A stretch of 64,000 nucleotides of DNA from Blastomussa wellsi (lineage: Eukaryota > Cnidaria > Anthozoa > Scleractinia > Plerogyridae). Positions 1 through 11,890 of the stretch are shown piece after piece. The notes below the pieces were generated by a model that was not told where the DNA came from, did not search any database, and worked only from the letters and a program-made list of their open reading frames with translations. The number at the start of each line of letters is the position of its first letter. Within the stretch, counting starts at the first letter, position 1. Where the stretch lies: NCBI GenBank assembly GCA_947652115.1, contig OX393566.1, positions 17,544,263 to 17,608,262 of the forward strand, read 5' to 3'. The position numbers were made by a program, and so were the translations under genes.

Positions 1-1845
1 AATCCGAACGATGACTTGCGGAATTCCTTGGAGGAGGCTTTCCATAGTGCGCTGGAAAATGCCTGGGGCCGACGAAATGCCATAAGGGAGCCGCTTGTAT
101 TTGAAAAGTCCCTTGTGGGTGTTAATCGTGGTATATTCTTGGGACTCTTTGTCTAACTCCAACTGTTGGTAAGCTTGGCTTAAATCCAGCTTTGTAAATT
201 CAGTACCTCCCCCTAAGGTGGCATACAAATCTTCGATCTTGGGAATGGGGTAATTGTCTAACTTTGCTGCCTGATTGATTGTTTGCTTGTAATCCCCACA
301 AATTCTAATAGTGCCGTCCTCCTTAACGATGGGAACGATGGGCGTGGCCCATTCTGAGAATTCAACTGGTTCCACAGTTCCCTCTTTGACAAGTCGATCT
401 AACTCAGTTTCAATTTTATCACGCAGGGCGTAAGGTACTGGCCTAGCCTTAAAAAATCGTGGCTTCTCAGAAGGGTCAATGTAAATTTTTGCTTGCACTC
501 CTTCGACTTTCCCCAGGCCCTCTTGGAAAACAGTTGAGTGCGCTTCCAAAATCTCATTCAACTCCTTATCCATGGTGGTTAAATTGAAGACCTCACTCCA
601 ATTTAAAGAAATTTGCTGAAGCCAGTTTCGACCCAACAAACACGGACCCTCTCCACTGATTACCACTGCTGGTAAATGGCCTTTAAACCCGTTGTATTCT
701 ACTTCTAACTCACATTCCCCCGCTACAGGAATGACCTCCCCTGTATAGGTACGCAGAACGGTATTCACAGGATTCAATTTCAACACTTTACCCGAATGCG
801 ACAGAGTGTGAAAAGTTTTCTCATTGACAACAGTCGTTGAGGCTCCAGTATCAATTTCCATGCTAACATTCACTCCATTAATTAGCACTGTCACTTTGTA
901 GGGGTTTTTTCCTTTACTTGAATTCACACAAAACAACTGATCATACACATCTCCCCGAGCCTCTTCCTCATAAACATCACCAACATCTTCTAACTGGTTT
1001 AAGTTACCTGACCTCTGCAGACCTGGATAACCCCTTTGATTACTTCTGTTTGGTTGAGAACCTTGCCTCTCACCTCTCGACTGGCTTCTGGTGCGGTTTG
1101 GACATCTATCGGCGATGTGGCCTTTTTGCTTGCAATAGAAACAGTTCAGTTCCTTAAACCTGCAAGTTTGTGCACTATGATACCCTCCACATCTAAAACA
1201 AGAAGGTTTGGACTGCATGCTTCGTCCGTCCACCCGTTTCTTTCCATCCATTGTTCCATCCGCTTGGAACGTTACCTTGTGGACTGCCACCGTCTCCTTC
1301 GATTCCTGAAGCACCGCCATGTTTTTCGATGTAATTTCCATCGAGGTTGCAATCTCATAGGCCTTCTGAAATGTCAATTCCTTCTCTACCAGCAGACGCC
1401 GCTGTATTTTCTCATCCCGAATTCCGCACACAAGCCTGTCCCTAAGCATAGTATCAAGGGTATCTCTGTACTCACAATGTTCAGCCAAATTCCTGAGCGA
1501 TGCAACAAACTCTGCCACTGATTCTCCTTCGTTGCGAAAACGGTTGTTGAACTTAAACCGCTGTACAATTTCCGACGGTTTCGGAGCTAAATGATCCTGA
1601 ATAAGCTTCACCAACTCCTGGTACGACTTCTCTTTAGGTTTGGCTGGAGCTAGAAGGTCGCACATCAGCTTGTAAACTTTGCTTCCACATACACTCAAAA
1701 GAATCGCCCGCCGTTTCGCTTTGTCATCGCCCGTCGTATCACCAATACCATTTGCATCAAAATGATGTCCTAAACGTTCCGTGTAATGTTCCCATGTTTC
1801 ACTATTCTCATCGAAGGCATCTACTCTACCGAATAACGTCGCCAT
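1..1845 (-). CDS. Ty3/Gypsy retrotransposon gag-protease-RT polyprotein, 5' part (runs off window)
   Basis: An uninterrupted frame of 615 codons starts at ATG 1845-1843 and is still open at base 1. Order: a gag region (residues about 1-210) with a retrotransposon-gag type helical core; a zinc knuckle pair near 1200-1120 (CFRCGGYHSAQTC, then CFYCKQKGHIADRC); an aspartic protease with the DTGAS catalytic motif (near base 850); and the N-terminal half of reverse transcriptase with KLDLSQAYQQ and LPYGISSAPGIFQ. Gag, protease and RT share one frame with no slippage site, as in some Ty3/Gypsy lineages. No stop or frameshift is visible in this part, so the copy may be young. The RT YxDD box, RNase H and integrase would lie outside the window. 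Family assignment is firm; lineage is not. Confidence 0.93.
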   Translation of the reverse strand, partial: MATLFGRVDAFDENSETWEHYTERLGHHFDANGIGDTTGDDKAKRRAILLSVCGSKVYKLMCDLLAPAKPKEKSYQELVKLIQDHLAPKPSEIVQRFKFNNRFRNEGESVAEFVASLRNLAEHCEYRDTLDTMLRDRLVCGIRDEKIQRRLLVEKELTFQKAYEIATSMEITSKNMAVLQESKETVAVHKVTFQADGTMDGKKRVDGRSMQSKPSCFRCGGYHSAQTCRFKELNCFYCKQKGHIADRCPNRTRSQSRGERQGSQPNRSNQRGYPGLQRSGNLNQLEDVGDVYEEEARGDVYDQLFCVNSSKGKNPYKVTVLINGVNVSMEIDTGASTTVVNEKTFHTLSHSGKVLKLNPVNTVLRTYTGEVIPVAGECELEVEYNGFKGHLPAVVISGEGPCLLGRNWLQQISLNWSEVFNLTTMDKELNEILEAHSTVFQEGLGKVEGVQAKIYIDPSEKPRFFKARPVPYALRDKIETELDRLVKEGTVEPVEFSEWATPIVPIVKEDGTIRICGDYKQTINQAAKLDNYPIPKIEDLYATLGGGTEFTKLDLSQAYQQLELDKESQEYTTINTHKGLFKYKRLPYGISSAPGIFQRTMESLLQGIPQVIVRI

Positions 1846-1849
1846 TTGA

Positions 1850-1863
1850 GATCCTCGTCGCCA
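1850..1863 (-). other. Probable tRNA primer-binding site of the Gypsy element
   Basis: TGGCGACGAGGATC on the minus strand starts with TGG, complementary to a tRNA CCA end. It lies two bases after the candidate LTR and five bases before the gag start codon. The tRNA was not identified. Confidence 0.5.
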
Positions 1864-1865
1864 AA

Positions 1866-2009
1866 TGAAGTGTATTGAGGACCCACACAGAAGGAGCGCG
1901 CAGACCAACAGCACTGCGAAGGCGGCCATGTGCTCAACTCAACTTTTAATCAGTCCATAATGCGCAACTCAACTTACACAAGTCACGTGATGTCACGCAA
2001 TACATTACA
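1866..2009 (-). repeat. Candidate 5' LTR of the Gypsy element (144 bp)
   Basis: On the minus strand this begins TGTAATGTATTG and ends CAATACACTTCA, an imperfect terminal inverted repeat with TG...CA ends. It stops two bases before a primer-binding-like stretch TGGCGACGAGGATC (1863-1850). The gag ATG follows directly. The second LTR is outside the window, so the limits rest on structure alone; 144 bp would be a short LTR. Confidence 0.5.
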
Positions 2010-2291
2010 GGGTCTGCACACATCACATGCTGATTGACATGCCAAAGTTCACTTATTTGAGGTAGATATCAACTTGTAAACAAGAAATTACATAGTCAAA
2101 ATATATAGTTATAATAAAATTGGATGTTTGAATATTTAGATCCTTTCTAACAGGCGATGTAACATAGGAAAAGATATGAGCACAAAAACAGGAATATAAT
2201 TGTATTTTTTGTTACGGAAATTAAATGCCATAAGAAATGAAGACTACAATAGTACAACAATAACACTTTCAATGACAAAATTCTTTTGCAG
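2010..2291. other. Non-coding, AT-rich flank
   Basis: No gene, repeat or RNA was recognised here. A short reading frame on the minus strand (2147-2377) is dominated by hydrophobic, AT-driven residues and has no family resemblance. Confidence 0.5.
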
Positions 2292-2483
2292 GTTGAGTAC
2301 AACATGTTTTTTAAAGAGCATTCTGCAACTGAGATTGGAACTTCATGTGCTTCCATGAATTGGACTGGAAAGACCAATGCAAAAAAGGCTCCTAACAGAG
2401 AATTTGAGGGTCATACAGTGCCGGCTTTTATGGAATATGCTGGAATGAAGTCTGTGGAAGGTTATTCAAGTGTTATTGTATAG
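2292..2483 (+). other. Possible terminal exon of an unrecognised gene
   Basis: A pyrimidine-rich tract ending in TTCTTTTGCAG (to 2291) resembles a 3' splice site and is followed by 64 open codons ending in TAG. The translation has ordinary composition (for example NREFEGHTVPAFMEYAGM) rather than AT-driven bias. No family was recognised. It could be an exon, an exon of a decayed repeat, or chance. Confidence 0.22.
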
Positions 2484-2986
2484 TTTTGTTTGAACATGGT
2501 ACATCATACACACTTAAATAACTGGTGATTAATTAAAATTTGGGGGACTTCTGTTGCCAGGTTAACAAAATTTAATAAACAAAGGTGTAATTAGCTTTAA
2601 ATTACAACAGAAAGCAAAATAATGTTAGCTACGTACTGCTTTATTCACAATTCAAGATTCACCGATACTCGTCCGCACGGCCACGGACGGCAAAATAACA
2701 CAATTTCACAATCTGCACAAATAGATGCGGAGACGCGGAGACATACAGTGAAACCTCACTACAATCGTGGCTCGCCCCCTGGCGTGGTTTTCTGCAAAAA
2801 TACAAGGTTCCAATGTCTAAAACGCTCTTAAAAAGGTCTACAAATGCCCAGTGTTGAACTTACCGAACTGTATAGCCTCTCGAAACAAACAATTAGAATA
2901 AGCTCTGTAAAACTCCCAACAAATTAATGACAAATTCGGCACCTCAAAGCACATGGCGAAAAAACAAAAAAACAAGCCCTAGTCAC

Positions 2987-3002
2987 GTGGTCACGTGACC
3001 AC
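2987..3002. promoter_or_regulatory. Perfect 16-bp palindrome with overlapping CACGTG E-boxes
   Basis: GTGGTCACGTGACCAC is a perfect palindrome centred on CACGTG, and a second CACGTG lies five bases upstream (2984-2989). Such sites bind bHLH-ZIP factors (USF/MYC/TFE family). No gene start could be tied to it, so a regulatory role is inference. Confidence 0.3.
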
Positions 3003-3845
3003 GTAAACAGTTACTTAGGGGATTCGGGAGTGACAAATAACTGTTTTGTAGGGTAGTGTAGCAGCTATCCAAAACTACTTTTGTTTGTTATTGTAAGCAG
3101 CTTCTATTGTTTTCAAGACAAAGTCATTGTTTCAATTGTTGAGTCTTTTGTTTAGAGCTAGGGTATCAAACCAATCACATTACATGTTAGGAAAGCTGCT
3201 ACATCGCCCGTTTTATATCATGCAGAGAATATTTCATAGGTTGATAGGTTACTTGCCTACTTTATCTCTTCCTTTGTGGTGATGATGACTTACTTCACCC
3301 ACAGATAATGTATGCTTAATTAATTGTACATGTAAAAGACTTTGGGATTTATATGTGGTTGCTTCTACCAGATAAAACTTCCAGATTAGGTGATCTGCCG
3401 ACGAATTGGGAGCCTGTCCTGCAAGGGAGACATTGGCTTTTCACAAAGATTGAAGATTTCCTTTGTACCTCTGTGTTTGGAAATGAGATGTCTGCTCTAA
3501 GTGAAGAAGTTAATCGTCTTCACAGAGGAGCTGCATAAGGATATCCGTGAAGGGACTGTGGAAAGGTCTACACTTCTCATGCTTGGAGAGTTCGGTAACT
3601 GAATTAACCAGTTATTTTAATAACTATTCTTGTGCTTGTTTATTGATAATATGGGCATATTAGCGAAATACAATTTGTATAAGCCCCTATATATACTGTC
3701 TCTTCCCACCCCCCTCACCACCTCATGCTATTTTCTTTTCTAAATAAATTTGTTGTCGTGACTGTGGTTGAAGCTATGCAGTCAAGTTGCCAGAGTAAAA
3801 TTAGTTGCTTCATGTTTTTACATGATTTTGATCTAAATGTTTTAG
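3003..3845. other. Largely featureless stretch with one weak exon-like frame
   Basis: A plus-strand frame at 3353-3538 (61 codons) has normal protein-like composition (TNWEPVLQGRHWLFTKIEDF) but no recognisable family. It ends shortly before the next exon-like piece at 3846. The pieces at 2292, 3353 and 3846 all lie on the plus strand and might belong to one unrecognised or decayed gene. Confidence 0.25.
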
Positions 3846-3921
3846 GCATGAACGCAGTGAACATCCAGAGCTGTTGATTGCTGATGTTGACCCCTTGGAC
3901 AGAGATAGTGAGGGCTACTGA
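3846..3921 (+). other. Possible small terminal exon
   Basis: Preceded by TAAATGTTTTAG, a plausible acceptor, then about 25 open codons with acidic composition (ADVDPLDRDSEGY) and a TGA. Nothing identifies the protein. Confidence 0.18.
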
Positions 3922-4268
3922 AGTTGTAGGGCATGATGTGGTTTGGTGTACAAAGCCAAAGCTACAAGAAATCTGTAAGATATAACAAGTAAATTCTTCA
4001 AAAGTTATTAGGAGGAAAGCCTCATTATCTTATGTAAACATTTTACAGTAGTTGCCACAAAATAGAGATAGTCTTTTTTCATCACATCCTCTGTGGGTAG
4101 AAACTAATAGTAAAGCAACAAGTTAAGGGTGTACAAAATTTAGAAAAAAAGTATATGCTATTTAAGTTGCTATATTTTAGCTGTTCATAGTCTCTATATA
4201 CAAGTATTAAAACTAAAACTGTGCTTCATACTTTGAGATTGAAATACAAGTAGCCTATTTTCAATGTA

Positions 4269-4603
4269 ATATTCTCACCAGGGATTCCTTCAAACAATGG
4301 CGAATTTCAGCATGTTACGTGACTCCAAATCCCTGGAATTTTAGCATGAGAATGGTTACGCAACCTTTGACACGTTTTTTGGCTATATAATCTTATTCCG
4401 GTGCGGTCAGTCCTTTATAACCTCAAAAGTCCTTTCCACGGCGTTTGGGGAGGTTTAGCTAAGTGCGCCCCTCCCTCCTCCCCGCAGCGATGATAGCGCC
4501 TACGCTCCAGGTAGCTACCTGCTCACTTCCGCCTCGGGCTGGCGTTTCCCATATCTTGTAACATTCTTGAGGCTTTGTTTGTGGGTAGCCCTGGTGAGAA
4601 TAT
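4269..4603. mobile_element. MITE-like element with 15-bp perfect terminal inverted repeats
   Basis: ATATTCTCACCAGGG at 4269-4283 is matched by its exact reverse complement CCCTGGTGAGAATAT at 4589-4603, enclosing 305 bp without coding capacity. TA dinucleotides flank the ends, but the target duplication cannot be defined from one copy. Confidence 0.6.
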
Positions 4604-4899
4604 ATTACTATTTGAGTTAAATGTTTTGTAATTCCTCATTATTTATCCAGTCTTCATCTTCAGATCGGGAACTTTCAACTTCTTCAAAATTGAATAAATC
4701 AAATTGTGCCAGATTCATAGACTTGCCTACAAATCGAGCTCTCATATGCATAGCGAAAGCGAGTGTGAGGCGCGAAAGCACGACTTGTTTCCCCTGCTTG
4801 AAAACGAATCAAATGACGTCATTTTGGCGCGAACTTTGTCCAGATTCCAGGGCGCCAAACTGTCAAGCTGGGGAACATTACAGTTTGTGTATACATTTA

Positions 4900-5053
4900 G
4901 GGCCTGATTACATGGACCGGGCTGGTCGAGATCTCGGTTTTAAACGCATCAAAAATCAACTTCGCGATTACATGACAACCGGGCCAGCCCGGTTAGCCGA
5001 CAAAGAAACCCATCCCGGCAAACCGGGCCAGCCCAGCTCATGTACTCAGGCCC
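4900..5053. mobile_element. Short MITE-like element, GGGCCTGATTACATG termini
   Basis: GGGCCTGATTACATG at 4900-4914 pairs with CATGTACTCAGGCCC at 5039-5053 (one mismatch). The inside also repeats CCGGGCTGG/CCGGGCCAGCC in inverted orientation, and TTA occurs on both sides. A reading frame that crosses it (4621-5091) is not credible as a gene. Confidence 0.55.
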
Positions 5054-7347
5054 TTAATGGTTTGCGGAGACAAACGCCGCTACGTACATGAATAGAAATT
5101 GTCAAGTCAATGCTCGGAGCTCAAATGGAAGACGAAAATACCCCAACCAAATGTTTGGTTCGCTCTCAAGAGCCTAGCAAATGCTGTTTTATGAAGGTTG
5201 CTTTGCGGTTCAAATAACCTTGCGAGACAAAAGTTTATCAAAATTTGTTCGTGTCTAGCTTTATTTGTCTCAATACAATGCCAACGTTGTCAAATTTTCT
5301 TAAGTTTACGATTCCCAAATCACAAATATTGTAATTTATTTTAAAAATGAAGCAAGGGCAACACTGTACCTCTGGTGAATATAATTTACATGCTTGCAAG
5401 TCTAATTTGTAAACAGCAAAGTGACCATTCAGCGATGCGGGCTTTCGGCTATAAAAACAAAGCAGCTTTGAGATTTCTTCTGAGGTTTCCTCGAAAAATA
5501 CTGGCTATTTAGCAGGGCTTCGGAGCTTCCAAAGACTAGCGGGTATTTTCCATCAGTCATTTCTTTCAATTTTTCACTTCAACAATCTGCTCCGACTGAA
5601 GCGGCCGGTCATATTCCTTGAGCAAGTCCAGAGCGACCAGTGGCAAACAATCAAATTAACTCACAGCACCTCTTGTCTTTCGCCTTGCTGTATAAAGTTG
5701 AAAACGTAAGAGAGAAATGTCGAAGGTCAAGCCTCTTCCCGATCCTGCAGACGCCGTGAGGAAGCCATTTTACCTATGTTTATACTTTCCGCTGCTGATC
5801 GCTTTGTAGTTTGCTTTCCGAAAACCATACCCGACTCAGTCCATAATTGAACATAAAATAAAAGAAACACTTAACAGAAATATCGAGAAATCGAAACTCA
5901 CTCATGATCGAGACGACGAGCAAACATTGAATTCGAAACTTTCCAAAAATTACATTCGAAAGCGTCTTCGTTTTGTGATCGATCTGTATCTGGCAAGGAT
6001 CTAGTTTGATTGACATGCGCCTGACAACGCTGTTCTCTGATTGGATAACCCAACTGGAGGAAAATTGCTCCTGTAAATTTGGCGCGCTGCAAGTGATAAA
6101 AGTCGTTCGTACCGCTGCTACCAAACCGGAAATGAGAAGCGAACGACTTTGAGAAATCGAAATCGAATTTTCACACCATTAAAATAAATCAGAGGCTATG
6201 CATCAATGAATTGCGCTTCGCTATTTAACACTCAAAATTTAAAAGAGCAAATTTGATTCTACTATAATCCGACTCCTTTTAAATTCCAACTTTTGTATCT
6301 TAGTGAAATATTACAAAAATGTTTGAGGCTTGTTTTTTTTTCTTTGTAGCACCTTCAAGAAAAAACATTTTCTGTGCTTACATGAGACCGGACCGGAACC
6401 TTTCCCAACGGAACCGGAGCGGTTCGTTTTCTATTTATATGAGCGATGTAGTAGATCTTGTAAGATCTCACATGAATGGCCAGATACCATGCGTGAAAAC
6501 AGTGAAACAAACAACAGGAACAATGCCCCTAGCCCCTAAAACAATAGCAACGGCTAGCAGTAGAAATACAGGCTAACGAGAGCTGCTGCAAAACCACTTT
6601 ATATGGAACCGTTTGGAACCGAGCGTGGTGTTATATGGTATGGTTATGGAGCCGGTCTGGTCTTAACCGCTTGACAATCGTGTTTGTTATAAATTTGAAA
6701 AGTTTTCGCGCTGTGTTGGTAATGTACCTGACCCCCAAAAAATTGACCTGAGGAAAGCGTTCATTTCTAAACACAGTCAAACAGAAATAACCTTGTAGTT
6801 TTCTTTAACATTTGTCGTTGCTGTTTTTCAGAGGGCAGCAAAGAAATGTACCAACACTTATAATCGCTAGTTCAGAGCCATTGTACCTATTGTTTGGTGA
6901 CGTTTTCGTTGACGTTGTTTTTGTTTGCGAAAATATCAACACTAAAGCCCCGTTCACATGACATTTGTGTCACCCCAACCTAAACCATTTTAGCACATTA
7001 ACAAGTAGTCTATACAAAATACACAAAACATAAGGAAATCCAGAAATTCAAGAACACCTGTCTCAGAAGGCAGGATTCTCAAAGTGCGCTAGCCGCGCAG
7101 CAACCAACCTAGAACTGTGGAAACAAACGAAACGACAACCTTTAAGCTCTTGAAGGGCCTGATCATCCCGGGATAAATAAAGTGTGACATGTTCGTTTGA
7201 GGCAAACCTTTTCGATTCGGAGAAAGAGAAGAAAGAGTAAACGCGAAGCTTAAATGGAGCAGACATGTTTTGCGAGCACGGTCTTAAATTTCCCGTCGTT
7301 ACTTGTTGCGATAACCGGCATGATTCTTTTTCCAGCCGCGAGAATTA
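5054..7347. other. Intergenic, no gene recognised
   Basis: Read on both strands; only short AT-driven frames. 6385-6420 and 6600-6670 carry GGAACCGGAGCGG / GGAGCCGGTCTGG type motifs in opposite orientation around 200 bp, suggesting another degraded inverted-repeat element. Nothing else stands out. Confidence 0.4.
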
Positions 7348-7616
7348 AGTACTACGAGGGAATCTTACAAGGAAACTAGAGATGACGCTTTGGTACATGC
7401 GCGAGTCGTGACCGAGCTCCTTGAAGTACTACGAGAATAAGTAACAGGGGATCTTACAAGGAAACTAAAGACGATGCTTTGGTACATGCGCGAGTCGTGA
7501 CCGAGCTCCTTGAAGTACTACGAGAATAAGTAACAGGGGATCTTACAAGGAAACTAAAGACGATGCTTTGGTACATGCGCGAGTCGTGACCGAGCTCCTT
7601 TAAGTACTACGAGAAC
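7348..7616 (+). repeat. Three-copy tandem repeat, 89-bp unit
   Basis: Copies start with AGTACTACGAG at 7348, 7425 and 7514, with a partial fourth at 7603. Copies 2 and 3 are 89 bp and almost identical; copy 1 is 77 bp because it lacks the AATAAGTAACAGG stretch. All contain TGCGCGAGTCGTGACCGAGC. No coding role is visible. Confidence 0.9.
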
Positions 7617-10600
7617 CGGGGGTGGGATCGAAGAGGAATTTCAACTTTGTTTTGCTTAAGGGATGCTTCTAAAATATTCTTCATTTCTTTTAAACATAAC
7701 CGGATAATGAAACCTTTTATCTTTTCATTGAGGTGTGTCTTATCCTGATCAAAAAGCATTAAAGCTTTTTAACCTCAAATGATATGCATTTCCATTTTGC
7801 GACGATAAAAGCAGCAACATTAATCCCCAGCAGTTCGGAACACTCCAAGCCTGCTCAAGCCTAACTGGTGTCTTTTGGCGATAATCTGACAGTTTTTGAA
7901 GGCACACATTTGCAGACTGTCATGCAATCATTTTTTACTTGGCCAACGATTGTCTTACACCTTATCACTTTCACCTACTCCACCTCCACCTCTTACTCCT
8001 ACCCAAATTAAAATACATTTGTAAAAAAAATGTAAATGATATTTATAGTGACTATGCACTTAGCTTCATGTGCACTAAGCTTAGATAGTTTTCAGGTATG
8101 TCGGGCATGCTGGCCATTTTTCTACTAATGATACAATAATTATTTCATTTGCTTCGTCAGTTCAAATGCTTCCTGGCAACCAAGGCTGAGCTACTTCATG
8201 ATCTACAACCAAGAAGCGGTCAGTTCGGTCGTATGGCTGCCCGCTTGGTATTAAAATGTCTTCTGCATGTGCTCACAAGAGGACAAAATTGTTATATCTG
8301 TACTTTGGCACTGGCAAGCTCATGAACGAGCGCTATTGAAAACAATTTTCTGTCGATAAGGCTGAATAGCTTCAAAAGCACGGCTTCAAACACTGCGCGC
8401 TTATCCTTACTCAGTAAACAAAGAGCTCATGAAAATTACCGAAAAACTCCGTACACTTACAGGTTAAGATTCACAGACATTTTTGAAATACGTACAACTC
8501 AACATACAGAGATTTTGAAGAATTTCGAAGATCATCAGTCGACATTATTTATTAAAGTAGACCGAAAAATTAATTTGCGAAATACCGGAATATGTATCGT
8601 GAGTACTGATAATTCCGAGTCAGTGTTGTTATGAATAAGGAAGTTTTGATCACTTTTGCGGCGAAAGCCCTAAATATTTTCCAAAGACGTTTTTTTCTAT
8701 TGCATTATTCCTCTGCACCCATATGTTCTACCGTGTGATGCAGGATTTGAACGAGATTGTTAAAAACAACGAAATAGCCAGTCCCGACTGGCCAGCCTTC
8801 AACGCAAAATATTCCAGCTGTTTATCCAATAGAATAAACGAAAATTTCTAAGAAATTAACAACAATTGAAATTGTGATCAATTTACCTGTTACTTAAAAG
8901 TTGTAATGGAATCAAACACTTCGGTCTCAAAATGTGAAGTCTGGCTGCGAACTTCCTTTCGCTGAAGACCAAAATTTGACAAGAAAACCGTTTGTTTAAG
9001 TACACCTGCGTGATGAATAACTAATAAAATAAAAGTTTAAGTCTGCGGACAAGAAAGCGCCTTATAGTGGGCCTAAAGAGTTACGACCTTAAAAAACGTA
9101 AACAGTAGTTATACCTGTATTCTTTCTTGTGTCAGAACCTATCTTCTAGAATTGTCATTGTAAAAACACAACACATTTCTGTAGAATATTTCATTCTCAC
9201 CTATAACTGACAAGTACCAAAGTTAAACTGATTAAAATTATTCCTATCAAATGTAAGTTTCTAAAACGCTAATGTCTGGCGTTTGAAATACCCGTTTTCA
9301 TATTTTAGCCTTGTTCTAGTTTTGGAATGTTCTTTTCTTAAATAAAAAATAGTTCTTGTCTTTTGTCAGAAAAAAAAACTCCATCAGCAACAGGACCATA
9401 TATATGATCGTTGATGGTGAGGACACATCAGAGAAAATTTACCCGACAGACCTTTCAAAAACCAAGACAGGTACAAGCCAGACATCGTCCAGGCTATTGC
9501 AAAGAAATATGAAATAACTTAATGTTTCCTATCTTCGCGAAGACTATATTATACGTGTTGCGAGCAGTTGTTGTGTTGTGTTGTGAGGTATTAAATTCCG
9601 TGTCGTTAATTTTCGCGCGATCGCTTCTACATTAATCACAACTTATTGCTCAGGTATATATGTGCTGTTTTGGCTAAGTCCTGTTTCCTGGGGATCTTTT
9701 GGCCACATTCGTGGTCGTTTATTTTCATAACAATCATTTAAAGATCACATTAAATAAACGTACACGAAGAGTTATCCCGGCAAAGGTATATATAACGCTA
9801 AGTCGCAAGTCGCCTGCCGCCCCCTAATTAAAGTATCTGCCAACGAGACGGTCAGCAAAGCCACCAGATAAGTAGTGATCTTTGTCGGTGGTATTTCGAT
9901 TGTCTGCGGTTTCATCCACTTGTGTTACGTTCAGTCAAATTAGATTGGGACTGAGTAAAACATGTAGATAGTGTCCAAATAGTTTATGTAGTGTTGTTTG
10001 ACGACTGAAGTCCCGTCATGTATGTTTTCAATCCTGACTACTTATCTGCTCATCTCTGACCTCATCTGTGAACAAAACCTTCGTCGAAAGACGCGTTAAA
10101 AGCTAACGTGGTCTAACATAAATTCGTTGGGGCCTGGAGATCCAGCTCTAGCTAGCCTGCGAGCCAGAATAAGAATCAAAGATATCCTGAGGTAAGCTCG
10201 TGGAGTAAGTAAGATTCTGTGTTAGGGAGCTGATATAGTGGATTATGAAGCCTGTAGAGTGGTTGTAATACATTGTAATACATTTTACTGTTTTATGACT
10301 TCACTCGTTTGTTGTAGTTGTTGTATCTTTACTGTTGTGCATTGATTGATATACTTTGTCGAATGGGAGTTTTCAAACCATTCTAGTAGAACAGTAGTTT
10401 ATTCAAGAAATAGACATAGCGTCCCTCCAGAAAATTGTATTGAAAGATATTTGCTTCTTAAGCATTCAAAATAAGAAGAGAAGTCATTTCAGCCTTTTTC
10501 TTTGCTTAGAAAGTTTCTCTCGCATCGTAAAACTTGGAAGTTTGAAATCGCCCTAGAATGCTTTGCAAACCTTTCATTACGTCATGTATGCCTATGGACT

Positions 10601-11430
10601 TTGTCTCTTGTAATGAGACACAAGGAAAACTCTAACGCACTGACTATCATTGACAATCTTGCAGAAAATTCATTGTTTAACCCTTAAAGCTATTGTTTAA
10701 TAATCTGAAAGAAATAGGTTACTAGTATTTCAAATGCAATAATTATATGGGAAAAATATTAAAATTACCATTTTACTGCTCTCATAGATATGCGATAATA
10801 CAATAATTCACCGTGTCTGGTGTATTGGGATGCATTTTTAGCCGTTCTGGGAGAATTCATTTTAAAACTTTTCCGGAGGAGCATACCCCCGTCCCTACTA
10901 CACGCCTTGCGCCTGCGGCACTTGCTACAAATGTCTACGTATCCTGCATTTGCATTAGCCCCCAATCCACGGTCTCTGGATAGTAACCCCTCTACCTGTC
11001 TGTCCCCACCTCACTCACCCTACCCACTTAACACACTGCAGCTAGAGATGTCAGTCTTGTGTGACCCCCCCCCCCCCCCTAAAAAGTCACATGACCCCTT
11101 GCCAAAAAAACTTTACTGGAATAATGTGTTAGTAGGTCAGTTCTGAGTGTGATATTGGAGAAATAAAATGGAAATAACCGCCTACTTTTTGGATGGAACC
11201 TGCTACTCAAAAACCTACTGACAACCCTGTTTGATCCTCTTTTCTCACGTTACATGACTCGAGCGATTTGCATATTCATAAGGATTTGTATGGGGAAAAT
11301 AACGATTGTTTCTCTAACCTTTGAAAATGCAGCAATTTAAATAAAAATCGTCTTACCTTACTTTAGTTGAGTGGTTTTTCCCTCCTGTGTGGTCTTCGAG
11401 CTTATTTATGGCCATTCTATATGCTCTATT
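7617..11430. other. Long non-coding stretch
   Basis: No gene was recognised. A 14-base C run lies at 11066-11079 and a TTGTG run near 9565. The area around 10860-10960 (GGAGCATACCCCCG..., GCCTTGCGCCTGCGGC) resembles a degraded interspersed repeat. Reading frames here are short and without family resemblance. Confidence 0.45.
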
Positions 11431-11529
11431 TATATAATAACAAAATCAATGCGCGCGCTCTGATTGGTCAATCAGCTATGGTGCCGGTAAACCCATGGAA
11501 AAGTCGCGCGTCTTCTCAATTATTATATA
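11431..11529. mobile_element. Small MITE-like element (TATATAATAA termini)
   Basis: TATATAATAACAAAATCAAT at the left pairs imperfectly with the reverse complement of the right end (TCAATTATTATATA). GC-rich GCGCGCGCTCTGATTGGTC lies just inside. The CTCTGATTGGTyA core recurs near 20696 and 38257, suggesting a family. Confidence 0.45.
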
Positions 11530-11607
11530 AAAGCAATAGACCACACTTCCTATGGGTTTATAGTGGTAATAACCAACTTGGGATGTTTGGGAGTTGTTGT
11601 ATTTGTC

Positions 11608-11890
11608 CACTTCAAAGTTCTCAAAGAACACTAGGAGTTTTCAAAGATCACCATGAGTTCTTACAGATCACTGAGCTGACGGAAAAGTGAGTTCTCAAAG
11701 ATCGCTGACCTCACAGGATTGTTGATCGAGATCTGTTCGCTCAGATTTGCTCAAAAAATGTTCAGTTTTGCTCAATATATTCTCAGTTTTCCTTAAGGTA
11801 ATTCTCAAAGTTGTTTTAAAGTTCTTAAAGGTCACTAGGAGTTCTCAAAGAGGAGTTCTCAACACCAGGAGTTCTCACAGATCACTGAGC
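11608..11890 (+). repeat. Degenerate tandem repeats of an AGTTCTCAAAGATCAC motif
   Basis: Variants of (G)AGTTCTCAAAGATCACTAGG recur at irregular spacing, and a longer piece (AGATCACTGAGCTGACGG / AGATCACTGAGCAGACGGG followed by TTGTTGAT) occurs twice about 210 bp apart. It is a decayed minisatellite with no open frame. Confidence 0.55.

Noticed and set aside
4621..5091. 156-codon plus-strand frame
   Set aside because: It runs through the short inverted-repeat element at 4900-5053, and its composition follows that element; no splice or family support.
7348..7616. CRISPR-like array
   Set aside because: Direct tandem units without spacers in a eukaryotic setting; it is a minisatellite-type repeat.
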